Position numbers and translations under genes: made by a program. A stretch of 64,000 nucleotides of DNA from CAVTUU01 sp045804965 (GTDB taxonomy: Bacteria > Chloroflexota > Chloroflexia > Thermomicrobiales > UBA6265): NCBI GenBank assembly GCA_045804965.1, contig JBJMMD010000002.1:1-64000 (forward strand), read 5' to 3'. The notes beneath the pieces were generated by a model. It was given only the letters and a program-made list of their open reading frames with translations. It had not been told where the DNA came from and did no database searches. Of the stretch, positions 43,342 to 51,712 are shown piece by piece (position 1 is the first letter of the stretch; each line of letters starts with the position of its first letter).

Positions 43342-44445
43342 ATGTGGGACGTCGATGAAGCGGCATTGGAACGGCTCGCGATCGGAGCTGGCATTTTAGG
43401 AACCGGCGGCGGCGGCAATCCCTATCTGGGAAAACTGCACGCGCTTCAGCTTGTGCGCGCCGGTCTGCGTGTCCAGGTTGCGAGCCTCGATGAGCTCCCC
43501 GACGATGCGCTCGTGACCTCTGTCGGCGGCATGGGCGCGCCAGTTATCGGGATCGAGCGCCTGAAACGGGGCGACGAGGCGCTGAATGCGATGCGCGCGC
43601 TTGAGCGCCATATCGGCAGCGCCTTCTCCCACGTCATTCCCGGCGAAATTGGCGGTGCGAACGCAATCAGTCCCATGATCGTCGCCGCCCAAAGCGGGTT
43701 GCCGATCGTCGATGGGGACGGCATGGGCCGCGCCTTTCCCGAATTGCAAATGGATACGTTCAGCATCGACGGTATTCCAGCCGCGCCAGGTGCTATCTGC
43801 GACGTGCGCGGCCACGTCGCGATCTTCGACGGATTCGCGGACCCAGTCGTGTTGGAACGCTACGCCCGCGCGGTGACCATCGAAATGGGCGGTTCGGCCG
43901 GTTACGCCTTCCCAGTCATGTCCGGGGCCGATGTTAAACGCACGGCGATTCCGGACACGATCTCGCTCGCCATCAGCGCCGGCGACGCCGTTCTCACCGC
44001 TCGCCAACACCACGATGACCCAGTCGACGCCGTTCTCGCCGTCACGGGCGGGCAACGTCTCTTCACCGGCAAGATCGTCGATGTCGATCGGCGGCTCTCC
44101 GGCGGTTTCGCCCGCGGCGTCCTCAGCCTCGACGGCGCCGGCTCCGACCAAGGACGAAGCCTCACCATCGACCTCCAAAATGAATACCTCATCGCCCGCA
44201 CCGGCGACGGCAACGTCTTAGCGGTCGTCCCCGATCTCATCTGCTTGGTCGACGCCGACACCGCCGACCCCATCACCACGGAAGTCGTCCGCTACGGACT
44301 GCGGGTCGTCGTTCTCGGCATCCCCGCCCCCGAACAATTGAAATCGTCAAAAGCTTTGGCAGTCCTTGGCCCAACGGCGTTCGGCTATGACGTTGAATAT
44401 GTCCCACTTCCGGGAGTTTACGGCAACGCCGCACGGGTCGCCTGA
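43342..44445 (+). CDS. DUF917 protein (S-methyl thiohydantoin desulfurase-like)
   Basis: 367 residues from ATG 43342 with GAGAGGCG upstream. The N-terminal domain has ERLAIGAGILGTGGGGNPYL, VTSVGGMGAPVIGIERL, PGEIGGANAISPMIVAAQSG and IVDGDGMGRAFPELQM, all typical DUF917 signatures. The C-terminal domain has VRYGLRVVVLGIPAPEQLKS. Family members act in hydantoin/nucleobase catabolism beside hydantoinases, but none is here. It is convergent with the LysR gene (15 bases apart). An earlier in-frame start at 42940 would overlap the S10 gene and is rejected. Confidence 0.9.
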   Translation: MWDVDEAALERLAIGAGILGTGGGGNPYLGKLHALQLVRAGLRVQVASLDELPDDALVTSVGGMGAPVIGIERLKRGDEALNAMRALERHIGSAFSHVIPGEIGGANAISPMIVAAQSGLPIVDGDGMGRAFPELQMDTFSIDGIPAAPGAICDVRGHVAIFDGFADPVVLERYARAVTIEMGGSAGYAFPVMSGADVKRTAIPDTISLAISAGDAVLTARQHHDDPVDAVLAVTGGQRLFTGKIVDVDRRLSGGFARGVLSLDGAGSDQGRSLTIDLQNEYLIARTGDGNVLAVVPDLICLVDADTADPITTEVVRYGLRVVVLGIPAPEQLKSSKALAVLGPTAFGYDVEYVPLPGVYGNAARVA

Positions 44446-44459
44446 CGATTCCAGTTCGG

Positions 44460-45389
44460 TCAGGAATGCAGATTCATGCCTGGGATTGCCTGGTTCGAAA
44501 TCATCGCCCGACAGTGAGCGTGAAATGCGGCCACGGCGTTCGGTTGGCGGACGCGGGCGAGGGTGGCGACGCCGAGGATCATTGGACGATGGTTTCCTGA
44601 GAGGGGGACGATGGCGAGGGGAAGGCCGTCGAGGGCGCGGTCGAGTGCAGGACGGACGTTCAGCAAGGAATAGCCAAAGCCATTGGCGACGAGAGTTCGA
44701 ATCGTTTCGAGATGAGCTGAGCGCATCGCGATATTGGGCTGCAGACCTTTGGAAAGAAACAGCGCCCGAAAATAGTCGCGGCTCATCGGGAGATCGACAA
44801 GGATGTATGGCTCAGCAGCGAGTTCAGTGAGATCGACGTCGTGCCTCTTGGCGAGGGCATGGTGGGCAGGGAGCAACACGCTCGGCGGCAACTCGGCGAG
44901 GGGATCGAACGTGATGTCGCCGGGAATATCCAGATCGTATGAGAGCGCCAGATTGAGCTCGCCTTGACGGAGCATGGCGAGCAGGCCGTCTTGGCCGCCC
45001 TCGCGGAGCTCGATTTCGACGTGTGGATGGCGTTGTCGGAACTCCCGGCACAATTTTGGAGTGATGATCGGGGCGAGGGTCACGAGGCAGCCGAGGGCGA
45101 TTCGGCCCGCGACTTCGTCGCTGATCTCCAAGGCGAGCCGGTCGAGATCCGCCGCCTGATGCAGGAGTCCACGGGCGCGGAGGAGCAATTGACGACCGGC
45201 GGGCGTGGGCGCGACCCCATGCGCGTGGTGGCGGATTAGGAGTTGCAGGCCGAGCTCGCGTTCGAGCTCGGCAAGCGCCGCCGAGACCGCCGATTGCGAA
45301 ATGCTCTCTCGCTGCGCCGCTCCGGTGACCGTGCCCGCGTCGCACGTGGCCACGAACAATTGGAGTTGGCGCAAGGTAAAGCGGATCAA
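44460..45389 (-). CDS. LysR-family transcriptional regulator
   Basis: 309 residues. N-terminal winged helix (TLRQLQLFVATCDAGTVTGA; SISQSAVSAALAELERELG) and an effector domain of normal length. The start reads TTG at 45389. It lies 15 bases downstream of the DUF1028 gene on the same strand, so it can be the last gene of the HpaC-HpaB-RidA-DUF1028 unit and may regulate that unit or the neighbouring DUF917 gene. Confidence 0.92.
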   Translation of the reverse strand: MIRFTLRQLQLFVATCDAGTVTGAAQRESISQSAVSAALAELERELGLQLLIRHHAHGVAPTPAGRQLLLRARGLLHQAADLDRLALEISDEVAGRIALGCLVTLAPIITPKLCREFRQRHPHVEIELREGGQDGLLAMLRQGELNLALSYDLDIPGDITFDPLAELPPSVLLPAHHALAKRHDVDLTELAAEPYILVDLPMSRDYFRALFLSKGLQPNIAMRSAHLETIRTLVANGFGYSLLNVRPALDRALDGLPLAIVPLSGNHRPMILGVATLARVRQPNAVAAFHAHCRAMISNQAIPGMNLHS

Positions 45390-45404
45390 TGTCGTTGGCC
45401 GGTG

Positions 45405-46085
45405 CTAAGTTTCGGAGTCGCCGGGCACGCCGTAGCCGGGCGCTCCGCTCGGATTGAGGGCGCGCACGATGTAGTCGTCCATCTGTGGCTTCCAGATGTC
45501 CCAAGCCTGACTGAGTTCGCCGATCGGATCATCGGACCAATCGACACGCAAATCGGCGATTGGCCAGGCGACCTCGCCGGCGATCAGCAATCCGGCGGAA
45601 TGAACCGGACCTTCTTCACCACCGGCCCCCAAGACCGCGCAAAGCGCATCAATCAGGCGATCGCCAAGATCAAGCTCGGGCGCTCCCGCAAACGCAGCGA
45701 TCATCGCCTCCAGTACCTCGGGCGCGGCAAGCAAGTTACCCGCCGCCACCGCGCATTCTCCTTCGACGATGTGATACCGGCCGAGCGTTCGCCCACCGGA
45801 GAACGACGCGGTTCGACCTTCGTTGTCAACCGCAGTCAGTTGGCGGTATTCGATCAACGCCTCACCGGCGACGAGCTTTGCCATCGCCGCGGGCGCCGAT
45901 GCGCCGTGCTCCATCATGTCAAGCAAGCGGGTCCCAAGGCGTGGATCGGTGATGTTCTGGGTGCAGACCGCCCCGACGCCGGCACGGACGTGCGCGCAGC
46001 GCGCGGCCACGGCTGGGCTCGACGAGGAGATGACGATCCCGAAACGTCCGGTCCGCGTACAGCGAGCGGCGAGCGAGAAGGTCAT
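45405..46085 (-). CDS. DUF1028 family protein (Ntn-hydrolase-like)
   Basis: 226 residues. MTFSLAARCTRTGRFGIVIS, CAHVRAGVGAVCTQNITDPR and LLDMMEHGASAPAAM match DUF1028, an Ntn-fold family often encoded with amidohydrolases and RidA. Activity is not established. The ATG at 46085 overlaps the RidA stop as ATGA, so translation is coupled. Confidence 0.87.
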   Translation of the reverse strand: MTFSLAARCTRTGRFGIVISSSSPAVAARCAHVRAGVGAVCTQNITDPRLGTRLLDMMEHGASAPAAMAKLVAGEALIEYRQLTAVDNEGRTASFSGGRTLGRYHIVEGECAVAAGNLLAAPEVLEAMIAAFAGAPELDLGDRLIDALCAVLGAGGEEGPVHSAGLLIAGEVAWPIADLRVDWSDDPIGELSQAWDIWKPQMDDYIVRALNPSGAPGYGVPGDSET

Positions 46086-46510
46086 TGCGGCAATAACCGC
46101 TCGGACGGGATGACCGCGGTGGCGTCGATTTCGACGAGCCATTCGGGCCGCGCAAGCGCGGTGACGACGATGCCGGTTGAGACCGGGTAAACCCCTTTCA
46201 ACCACGTCCCGATCACCTGGTACACCGGCTCACGATAGCGAACATCGATGAGGTAGATAACGATTTTGACGATGTCTTCGAGCCGGCTACCGGCCTCGTC
46301 AAGCAACTGTTTGATGTTGGCCATCGCTTGTTCGGTCTGGGCTGCGACATCGCCGAGCCCGACTGACTCGGCGGTGTCGATGTTCTGGCCAACTTGCCCG
46401 CGCAGATACACGGTATTGCCCGCGACGACCGCCTGGCAGAAATCGTTGTCGAGTTTCTGATCGGGGTAGGTGTCGCGGGTGTTGAACTTCCGGATTCTCC
46501 GGTGGCTCAT
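46082..46510 (-). CDS. RidA/YjgF family protein
   Basis: 142 residues from ATG 46510 with GGGGAGGA upstream. DNDFCQAVVAGNTVYLRGQV, GDVAAQTEQAMANIKQLLDE and GIVVTALARPEWLVEIDATA are family sequences. RidA proteins hydrolyse reactive enamine/imine or aminoacrylate intermediates. The arginine equivalent of the usual R-x-x-L-V-E site is present (RPEWLVEI). Third gene of the HpaC-HpaB unit. Confidence 0.92.
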   Translation of the reverse strand: MSHRRIRKFNTRDTYPDQKLDNDFCQAVVAGNTVYLRGQVGQNIDTAESVGLGDVAAQTEQAMANIKQLLDEAGSRLEDIVKIVIYLIDVRYREPVYQVIGTWLKGVYPVSTGIVVTALARPEWLVEIDATAVIPSERLLPQ

Positions 46511-46538
46511 CTTCCTCCCCTCAGTGGCTAAAGCATGG

Positions 46539-48026
46539 TCAGTTTGCTGGGGTCGCGACTCGTGCCTTCTCCTTGTGCGGCAGCACGCGGTCGGACAACC
46601 CGGCTGCTTTCTGGACGAACTCCAGCGCCTCATTCCAATCGAAACTGCGATAGACCGCCGCCAGGTTCGCGTACGGCGGCGATTGCGCAAACAGTTGAAA
46701 GGTCAGGCGGTGACCCGCGTAGTCCGAATTGAGCAAATCCCGCGCGAACGCGAGGAGCTTGCGTCGGTCATCTGCCACCCAGTCCTCATTGATCGAGTAG
46801 TACTTCTCCATCCACGGTCCAGTTTGGGGATGCTTGAAGGCAGCTTCGTCAGGGGTGACGCAGATTTGGCCGCCGCAAAGCTCACGCGCGATGTGCATCA
46901 TCGCCGGAAGCTGCGACGAGGCAAAGATACGACCAGTGTAAAGAAGCGATTGGTTCGGCATCAGCAGTCCACCCGGACTTGCCTCCGCCTCGGCGACCGC
47001 CGCGGTGAGGTGGGCATTGATGCCTTCGCGGAAGCAGGCGAGCTGCGCGAGCTTCTCCTGCACCGCCTGTTGATTTTCGAGTCCGGTCTGACGGGCGTTG
47101 AAGAGCGCAGCCCCGATCATCATGTCGGCGAGCTTGAGCACGCGCTGGGTGAAGGGGAACGCGCTGTAGCGGTGCAAGGTCGCTCGGATATACGCGGCCG
47201 CCCGGGTGTGCCGGTAGAAGAGCACGTCTTCCCATGGCACTTCGACATCGTCGAAAATCACGAGCGTATCGATCTCGTCGAATCGGTTAGAGAGAGGATA
47301 GTCCTCAACCGGCGCGCGGCCGGCGAATCCGGTCCGGCAGATGTGTTTGATCCCTGGCGCACCCATTGGCACGATGAAGCCGAGCGCGTAATCCGACAGC
47401 TCGCTATCGCCCCAATTCGCAATCGTCGGTTTGACGAACGCTTGGTTGGCGTACGCCGCTGCAGTTTCATACTTCGCGCCCCGGACGATGATGCCGCGAT
47501 CCGTCTCGCGCACGACGTGCAGGAGCATATCGGGATCTTGATCCTGCGGCCGTTTCGAGCGGTCGCCTTTGGGATCGGTGTTCGCCGAAACATGGAACGG
47601 ATCGGCCTGCACAGCCCGCTCGACATGGCGGCGAATGTTTTCCGAGAATTGCGGGTCGACCTCGTTCAGGACGTCCTGGCCGTCGTACAGCGACCACATC
47701 TCGCCAACAGTTTCGTCGCCGACGCGCGTAACCACACCCCCTACATCGCTCAGGACGGTGTCAACGGCTCGCCGCTTCGCGTGCCAGTCCTCTCGAGTTC
47801 GCGGCAGCTTCGGCCCAATCGCGAACCGTTCGCCCGAATCCGGGTCGGCATACGTCAACACATCGCAGGTTTCGTCGTCGTGTGCGAGATCGTAGATGCG
47901 CGCGCGAATATCGACGACGGGTTTGAACGCGGGATGGGTCGTTACGTCTTCGACGCGTTCGCCGTTCATCCAGACTTCGCGGCCGTCGCGAATCGACTCC
48001 CGATACTCATCACCTGTGCGGATCAT
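46539..48026 (-). CDS. FADH2-dependent monooxygenase, HpaB family
   Basis: 495 residues. TGDEYRESIRDGREVWMNGE at the start, then YDLAHDDETCDVLTY, RETDRGIIVRGAKYETAAAY, FDDVEVPWEDVLFYR and a C-terminal helical part with ARELCGGQICVTPDEAAF. Members hydroxylate 4-hydroxyphenylacetate, phenols or pyrrole-type rings using reduced FAD. GGAG lies before the ATG, six bases after the reductase stop. The RidA/DUF1028 context suggests a nitrogen-containing or dearomatised substrate; the true one is unknown. Confidence 0.92.
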   Translation of the reverse strand: MIRTGDEYRESIRDGREVWMNGERVEDVTTHPAFKPVVDIRARIYDLAHDDETCDVLTYADPDSGERFAIGPKLPRTREDWHAKRRAVDTVLSDVGGVVTRVGDETVGEMWSLYDGQDVLNEVDPQFSENIRRHVERAVQADPFHVSANTDPKGDRSKRPQDQDPDMLLHVVRETDRGIIVRGAKYETAAAYANQAFVKPTIANWGDSELSDYALGFIVPMGAPGIKHICRTGFAGRAPVEDYPLSNRFDEIDTLVIFDDVEVPWEDVLFYRHTRAAAYIRATLHRYSAFPFTQRVLKLADMMIGAALFNARQTGLENQQAVQEKLAQLACFREGINAHLTAAVAEAEASPGGLLMPNQSLLYTGRIFASSQLPAMMHIARELCGGQICVTPDEAAFKHPQTGPWMEKYYSINEDWVADDRRKLLAFARDLLNSDYAGHRLTFQLFAQSPPYANLAAVYRSFDWNEALEFVQKAAGLSDRVLPHKEKARVATPAN

Positions 48027-48032
48027 TGCCGG

Positions 48033-48599
48033 TTACTCCATGTCTTCGCGGGGCGCTGGTTCATTGTTTGCGGGCGCATCGTAAACGGGAAGTGGCGCGG
48101 GCAAACTGTACGATCGCCGACCGTAAAGAAGTGGAACGGCAGGATAAACGTCGGTTTGTCGAACTCGAGCCGTGAAGATCACGTGCGTGGCGGCCGTGTA
48201 GCTTTCGGCGAGATCGCAATCGAAATGGGCCACGGCGCCGTCAAGCAACGGCACGCCGGTCTCGCCGCTCGTCCAGCTCCAGCGGCTGAAGTCATATGCA
48301 GGTCCATCATGTGGCCGGCCGGCGAACGTATCGGCGAGCTCCGCGTGGGATTCTGCAAGCACGCTGATACCGACGACCCTATTTTGCAGGAGCGCGCGCA
48401 CGATCGGGCTGCGTTGGCTGATGCAGACGAGCACCATCGGCGGGTCGGCGTCGAGCGAACAAAATGAGCTGACGGTCAAGCCAAAGCGGCCGCCGGGGCC
48501 ATCCGTCGTGGCGACGGCCACACTGGAGACGACGTAACTCATCGCTTCGATGAACGTCGCGCGCTCGTCTGCGATTTCTTGATCGAGCGTAGAGAGCAC
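48033..48599 (-). CDS. Flavin reductase (HpaC family)
   Basis: 188 residues from a GTG at 48599 with AGGAAGGAAC before it. FIEAMSYVVSSVAVATTDGP, GLTVSSFCSLDADPPMVLVC and RVVGISVLAESHAELADTF are the flavin-reductase-like fold. It would supply FADH2 to HpaB, encoded next with a six-base gap. First gene of the operon HpaC-HpaB-RidA-DUF1028(-LysR). Confidence 0.92.
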   Translation of the reverse strand: MLSTLDQEIADERATFIEAMSYVVSSVAVATTDGPGGRFGLTVSSFCSLDADPPMVLVCISQRSPIVRALLQNRVVGISVLAESHAELADTFAGRPHDGPAYDFSRWSWTSGETGVPLLDGAVAHFDCDLAESYTAATHVIFTARVRQTDVYPAVPLLYGRRSYSLPAPLPVYDAPANNEPAPREDME

Positions 48600-48655
48600 G
48601 GTTCCTTCCTAAACGAACGTCGATTGCCAGACGCTAATTATTGACAACGGCAATC

Positions 48656-48704
48656 GCGCTTTTAGCGCAAGCGGAGCATAGTCTAGGCGGTAGTCATCTG
48701 TAAA
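48656..48704 (-). promoter_or_regulatory. Candidate promoter and operator of the HpaC operon
   Basis: Minus strand TTTACA (48704-48699), 18-base spacer, TATGCT (48680-48675). Overlapping the predicted start site is a palindrome GCGCT-TTT-AGCGC (48656-48668), well placed for repression. The leader to the GTG is about 70 bases. Confidence 0.4.
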
Positions 48705-48771
48705 ACAAACGTTTCTGGTGCTTGGCAGCACTTTTCTCGATGCTACGGATTTTCTGAGCGCGGTGAACTAC

Positions 48772-49611
48772 TTAGATCGATATCTTGCCTGCTTCCCGCG
48801 CTTTCTTGATCGCGGCAAGTTCTCGCATTCCTTGCTCGCTCAGTGTCTCCAGCCACGCCTTCTTGTAGGGACGGAGCAGGTTGACGAGATCCTCCGCGAT
48901 AGCGAGATTGCGGAACCACTTGTGGTCGGCGGGAACAATCCGCCAGGGCGCATAGTCAGAGTTGCACTTCGTAAGCGCGTCGTCGTACGCATCCCAATAT
49001 GCGTTCCACGACCGCCGCTCGATCCAGTCTTGGGCGGAGAGCTTCCATGCTTTCTCCACATCTCGTTCCCGTGCCAGCAGCCGTTCCTTTTGTTCTCTTT
49101 CGCTGATGTGGAGGTAATACTTGGCAATGATCGTCTTGTTGGTTTCGAGCAGGCGCTCAAAATCGTTGATTTGGGCGAATCGCTCGCGCCAAACGCCCGG
49201 TGGCGCCAGTTTGTTGACCCGGACAATCAGCACGTCTTCGTAATGCGAGCGGTTGAAGACGCCGATCATGCCGCGCGCCGGAGTATGAGGGTGCACGCGC
49301 CAGAGAAAGTCGTGGCCCAAGTCTTCTTCCGTCGGCGTCTTGAATTGCGTGACGACACATCCCTCGGGACTGACGTCCTTGAAAACGCCGCGAATCGCGC
49401 CATCCTTGCCGCTCGTGTCGAGCCCTTGGAGGACGATCAGCAGCGCATGCGTTTTCGCCCCGTAGAGCAGTTCCTGCAACTCGCCAAGCTCGGCCGCCAG
49501 CTCGTCAAATTTGGCGTTCGCCGTCTCATGGTCGAGTTCACCGGCGTCGTCGGTTGGGATGTTCCGGAGTTTGGCTGCTTTCCCCGGCGGAACTTGCACA
49601 ACGTAGCCCAT
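48772..49611 (-). CDS. ppk2: Polyphosphate kinase 2 family protein
   Basis: 279 residues. Walker A VLQGLDTSGKDGAIRGVFK, GHDFLWRVHPHTPARGMIGV, Walker B FNRSHYEDVLIVRV, lid arginines in ISEREQKERLLAR, then WRIVPADHKWFRNLAIAEDL. PPK2 enzymes transfer phosphate between polyphosphate and nucleotides. The sequence resembles class I/III, which phosphorylates ADP or AMP; the exact class cannot be read by eye. Monocistronic as far as seen. Confidence 0.93.
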   Translation of the reverse strand: MGYVVQVPPGKAAKLRNIPTDDAGELDHETANAKFDELAAELGELQELLYGAKTHALLIVLQGLDTSGKDGAIRGVFKDVSPEGCVVTQFKTPTEEDLGHDFLWRVHPHTPARGMIGVFNRSHYEDVLIVRVNKLAPPGVWRERFAQINDFERLLETNKTIIAKYYLHISEREQKERLLARERDVEKAWKLSAQDWIERRSWNAYWDAYDDALTKCNSDYAPWRIVPADHKWFRNLAIAEDLVNLLRPYKKAWLETLSEQGMRELAAIKKAREAGKISI

Positions 49612-49644
49612 TGTCGCCCCTGTCTCATGTGCCTGGCATGCAGC

Positions 49645-50631
49645 TCAGAGCGGCAGTATATCGACCTCTTCGAGCAGAGGTGATTGCGGTCTTTGGAGAG
49701 AGGGTTGCGGTTGCCAGTCCGGCGCTGGCTGCCCCGCCGGAAGCGATCGTGACCGCCGGGCAATCGCGACGCCGACGAGCACCAGCGCTCCGCCGAAGAG
49801 TTTGAGCAGTCCGAAAGACTCGTCGAACACCCAGACCGAGAAGACGCCTGCGAGGATAGGAATCAGGTACATGTACGGAACAGTACGCCCGACGCCGCGG
49901 CGCTCAATCGCCCATCCCCAAATCGTGTAAGCCACGAGCATCGACATGATCGAAGAGTAGACAAGCGATGCCCAACCCGACAGATCAACCGTGCCCCAAT
50001 TCTGGTCAACCACCGCCGGCAGTGTGATCGGCAGCGAAAGGACCAATCCGATCAGCGCCGACCACGCGGTCACGACCGGTGAGCCGTAACGACGAACCAG
50101 CGGTAGTGTGGCGAGGCTGTAAGCGGAGAAACAGACTGCGCCGATGAGGCTTAGCGCATCTCCCAGGACAGGCGTGCCGCCGGCCAACTTCTCGCCGACA
50201 AACAACGCGACCCCAGCGGTCGAGCAGGCAACGCCAATCCATTGCACCGATCGAATCCGCTCGCTTCCGATACTTGCCGCGAAGAGCAACGTGATGACGG
50301 GTCCCAACGAAACGAGCAGCGCCGTGGAGAACGCGGTGGTGTGATCGAGGGCGATGGTGAAGAGCAGGTTGTATGCCGCATAGCCGGTGATGCCGGTAAA
50401 GCAAAAGAGCAAAACATCGTCGCGCCGAATCGCCATGGGAACGCGCCGGTAGAGCAGCCACGCGAACAGCGGGACGACGACGATCGCGAACCGGCCGAAC
50501 ACGTAGGCGCGCGGATCGATCTGACCGAGCGCCCGCTTGACGATGATGTTGTTGGCCGCCCAGATGACGACGGTGACGAGCATTGCCAGGTCGGCAATGT
50601 CTAGTCGCTTGTCTTCCCGATGGCGCCCCAT
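49645..50631 (-). CDS. EamA/DMT-superfamily transporter
   Basis: About 328 residues with ten hydrophobic helices in two EamA halves: DLAMLVTVVIWAANNIIVKR at the start of the first, and SALIGLVLSLPITLPAV plus VPYMYLIPILAGVFSVWVF in the second. It exports a small metabolite, identity unknown. The start is uncertain: ATG 50631 gives a family-like N terminus, but the frame is open to an ATG at 50727. The C-terminal tail is polar, Pro/Gln-rich. Confidence 0.88.
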   Translation of the reverse strand: MGRHREDKRLDIADLAMLVTVVIWAANNIIVKRALGQIDPRAYVFGRFAIVVVPLFAWLLYRRVPMAIRRDDVLLFCFTGITGYAAYNLLFTIALDHTTAFSTALLVSLGPVITLLFAASIGSERIRSVQWIGVACSTAGVALFVGEKLAGGTPVLGDALSLIGAVCFSAYSLATLPLVRRYGSPVVTAWSALIGLVLSLPITLPAVVDQNWGTVDLSGWASLVYSSIMSMLVAYTIWGWAIERRGVGRTVPYMYLIPILAGVFSVWVFDESFGLLKLFGGALVLVGVAIARRSRSLPAGQPAPDWQPQPSLQRPQSPLLEEVDILPL

Positions 50632-50690
50632 CACCCGTCCGGTCCCCGACTCGTGCATATCTTGAAAGGATAAGGGCGACATCGAATTCG

Positions 50691-50716
50691 TGCCGTGCTG
50701 AAAAGTGGGCACGGCA
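50691..50716. repeat. Inverted repeat upstream of the EamA transporter
   Basis: TGCCGTGC (50691-50698) and GCACGGCA (50709-50716) are exact complements with a ten-base spacer, within the possible leader of the transporter gene. Operator or leader hairpin. Confidence 0.35.
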
Positions 50717-50787
50717 TAGCCAAGCATGGACTATTCAATGATTAACGAACTGCCATACGCAGAAAGGTCATAGAAGGAGGGGGACTT

Positions 50788-51645
50788 TTAGAAGAGAGAG
50801 GCGCCTTCGAGATTGAGGAGTTGCTGCTTAACTGCTGGTCCGCCTGCGTATCCACCTAAGGTTGAATCAGATCGCACAATTCGATGACATGGAACAACCA
50901 AGGGAATCGGGTTCCGATGCAGCGCGTTGCCCACCGCGCGGGTCGCGCTCGGGCGACCAACTGCGCGCGCGATGTCTTGATAGGAGCGAACTTGACCGAA
51001 AGGGACCTCGGCCGTCGCGGTCAAAACGGACTTCGTGAACGGAGGTAGACCTGAGAAATCGAGGGGGAGGTCAAATTGATGCCGCTTGCCAGCGAAGTAT
51101 TCGTCGAGTTGCCGGGTTACGATCGATGGCGCCGTCGAGTCCGACCAGGCACGAAAACCGCGGTGTTCGAGCTCGTCGCGAAACTGGGCCTCCGAAGACC
51201 CCTTGCCAAAGCAAATCTCGACTAAGCCCTTCTCGGAGACCGCGACAAACAGCGGCCCGACGGGACTTTCGACCTTGGTATACACGGCGCTTTGCTTCTT
51301 CAACTTCGGAGGCAATGGGGGCGTCGGCAGGTTGTTCGCGTCGCCCAGACGGTCGAGCAAATCATCGACGCGCTCGAAAATCGTCAGCTCGCCCCGGCAA
51401 TAGTTGCACGTGCCGGTGTGGGACAGCAACCAGGATTGGTCGGGAGAGGTCAGATCGCCGATCACATACCCGGGCATGTTCTTTTCGGCGACATCGCACG
51501 GGTCTGCCCCTGGTTGATTTGCGGCGACCGCGAGCGCGGGGCCGGGATCTTTTACGTCAGCGCTCTTGGCCGGCGTCGAGCGGCGGCGAACCGCCTTGGT
51601 TTGATGAGTCATTCGTGGATTCGTCGTAGTCATGGCTGCGTCCAA
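50788..51645 (-). CDS. Fusion of anti-sigma-like zinc finger and O6-alkylguanine-DNA alkyltransferase
   Basis: 285 residues. Residues 1-50 are basic and flexible. Residues 51-105 resemble a ZAS anti-sigma domain: PGYVIGDLTSPDQSWLLSH leading into the exact H-x3-C-x2-C motif HTGTCNYC (His76, Cys80, Cys83). Residues from about 118 on are a full Ogt/MGMT: YTKVESPVGPLFVAVSEKGL, TKSVLTATAEVPFGQVRSYQ, ATRAVGNALHRNPIPLVVPC and HRIVRS with alkyl-acceptor Cys253. The start is TTG 51645 (AGGAAAG before it) or ATG 51633. It lies directly downstream of an ECF sigma gene. Inference: DNA-alkylation repair feeds back to sigma release. Whether the finger binds the sigma factor is untested. Confidence 0.88.
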   Translation of the reverse strand: MDAAMTTTNPRMTHQTKAVRRRSTPAKSADVKDPGPALAVAANQPGADPCDVAEKNMPGYVIGDLTSPDQSWLLSHTGTCNYCRGELTIFERVDDLLDRLGDANNLPTPPLPPKLKKQSAVYTKVESPVGPLFVAVSEKGLVEICFGKGSSEAQFRDELEHRGFRAWSDSTAPSIVTRQLDEYFAGKRHQFDLPLDFSGLPPFTKSVLTATAEVPFGQVRSYQDIARAVGRPSATRAVGNALHRNPIPLVVPCHRIVRSDSTLGGYAGGPAVKQQLLNLEGASLF

Positions 51646-51682
51646 TCAGCTTTCCTAATAATACAGCGAGTCGGATAGGCAA

Positions 51683-51710
51683 CCGGGCGACCGAAGCTTC
51701 GGCCGCCCGG
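51683..51710 (-). terminator. Strong hairpin between the sigma and ZAS-Ogt genes
   Basis: CCGGGCGACCGAAG (51683-51696) pairs with CTTCGGCCGCCCGG (51697-51710) with one wobble position. It begins just after the sigma stop codon (51713) and ends 38 bases before the fusion gene. There is no T-run, so it may attenuate or stabilise the mRNA rather than end it. Confidence 0.55.
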
Positions 51711-51712
51711 GT

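Noticed and set aside
46470..48467. Plus-strand open frame of 665 codons
   Set aside because: Lies antisense to HpaB/HpaC, is rich in Arg/Val/His, has no recognisable motifs and no ribosome binding site. It is a shadow of GC-rich codon use.
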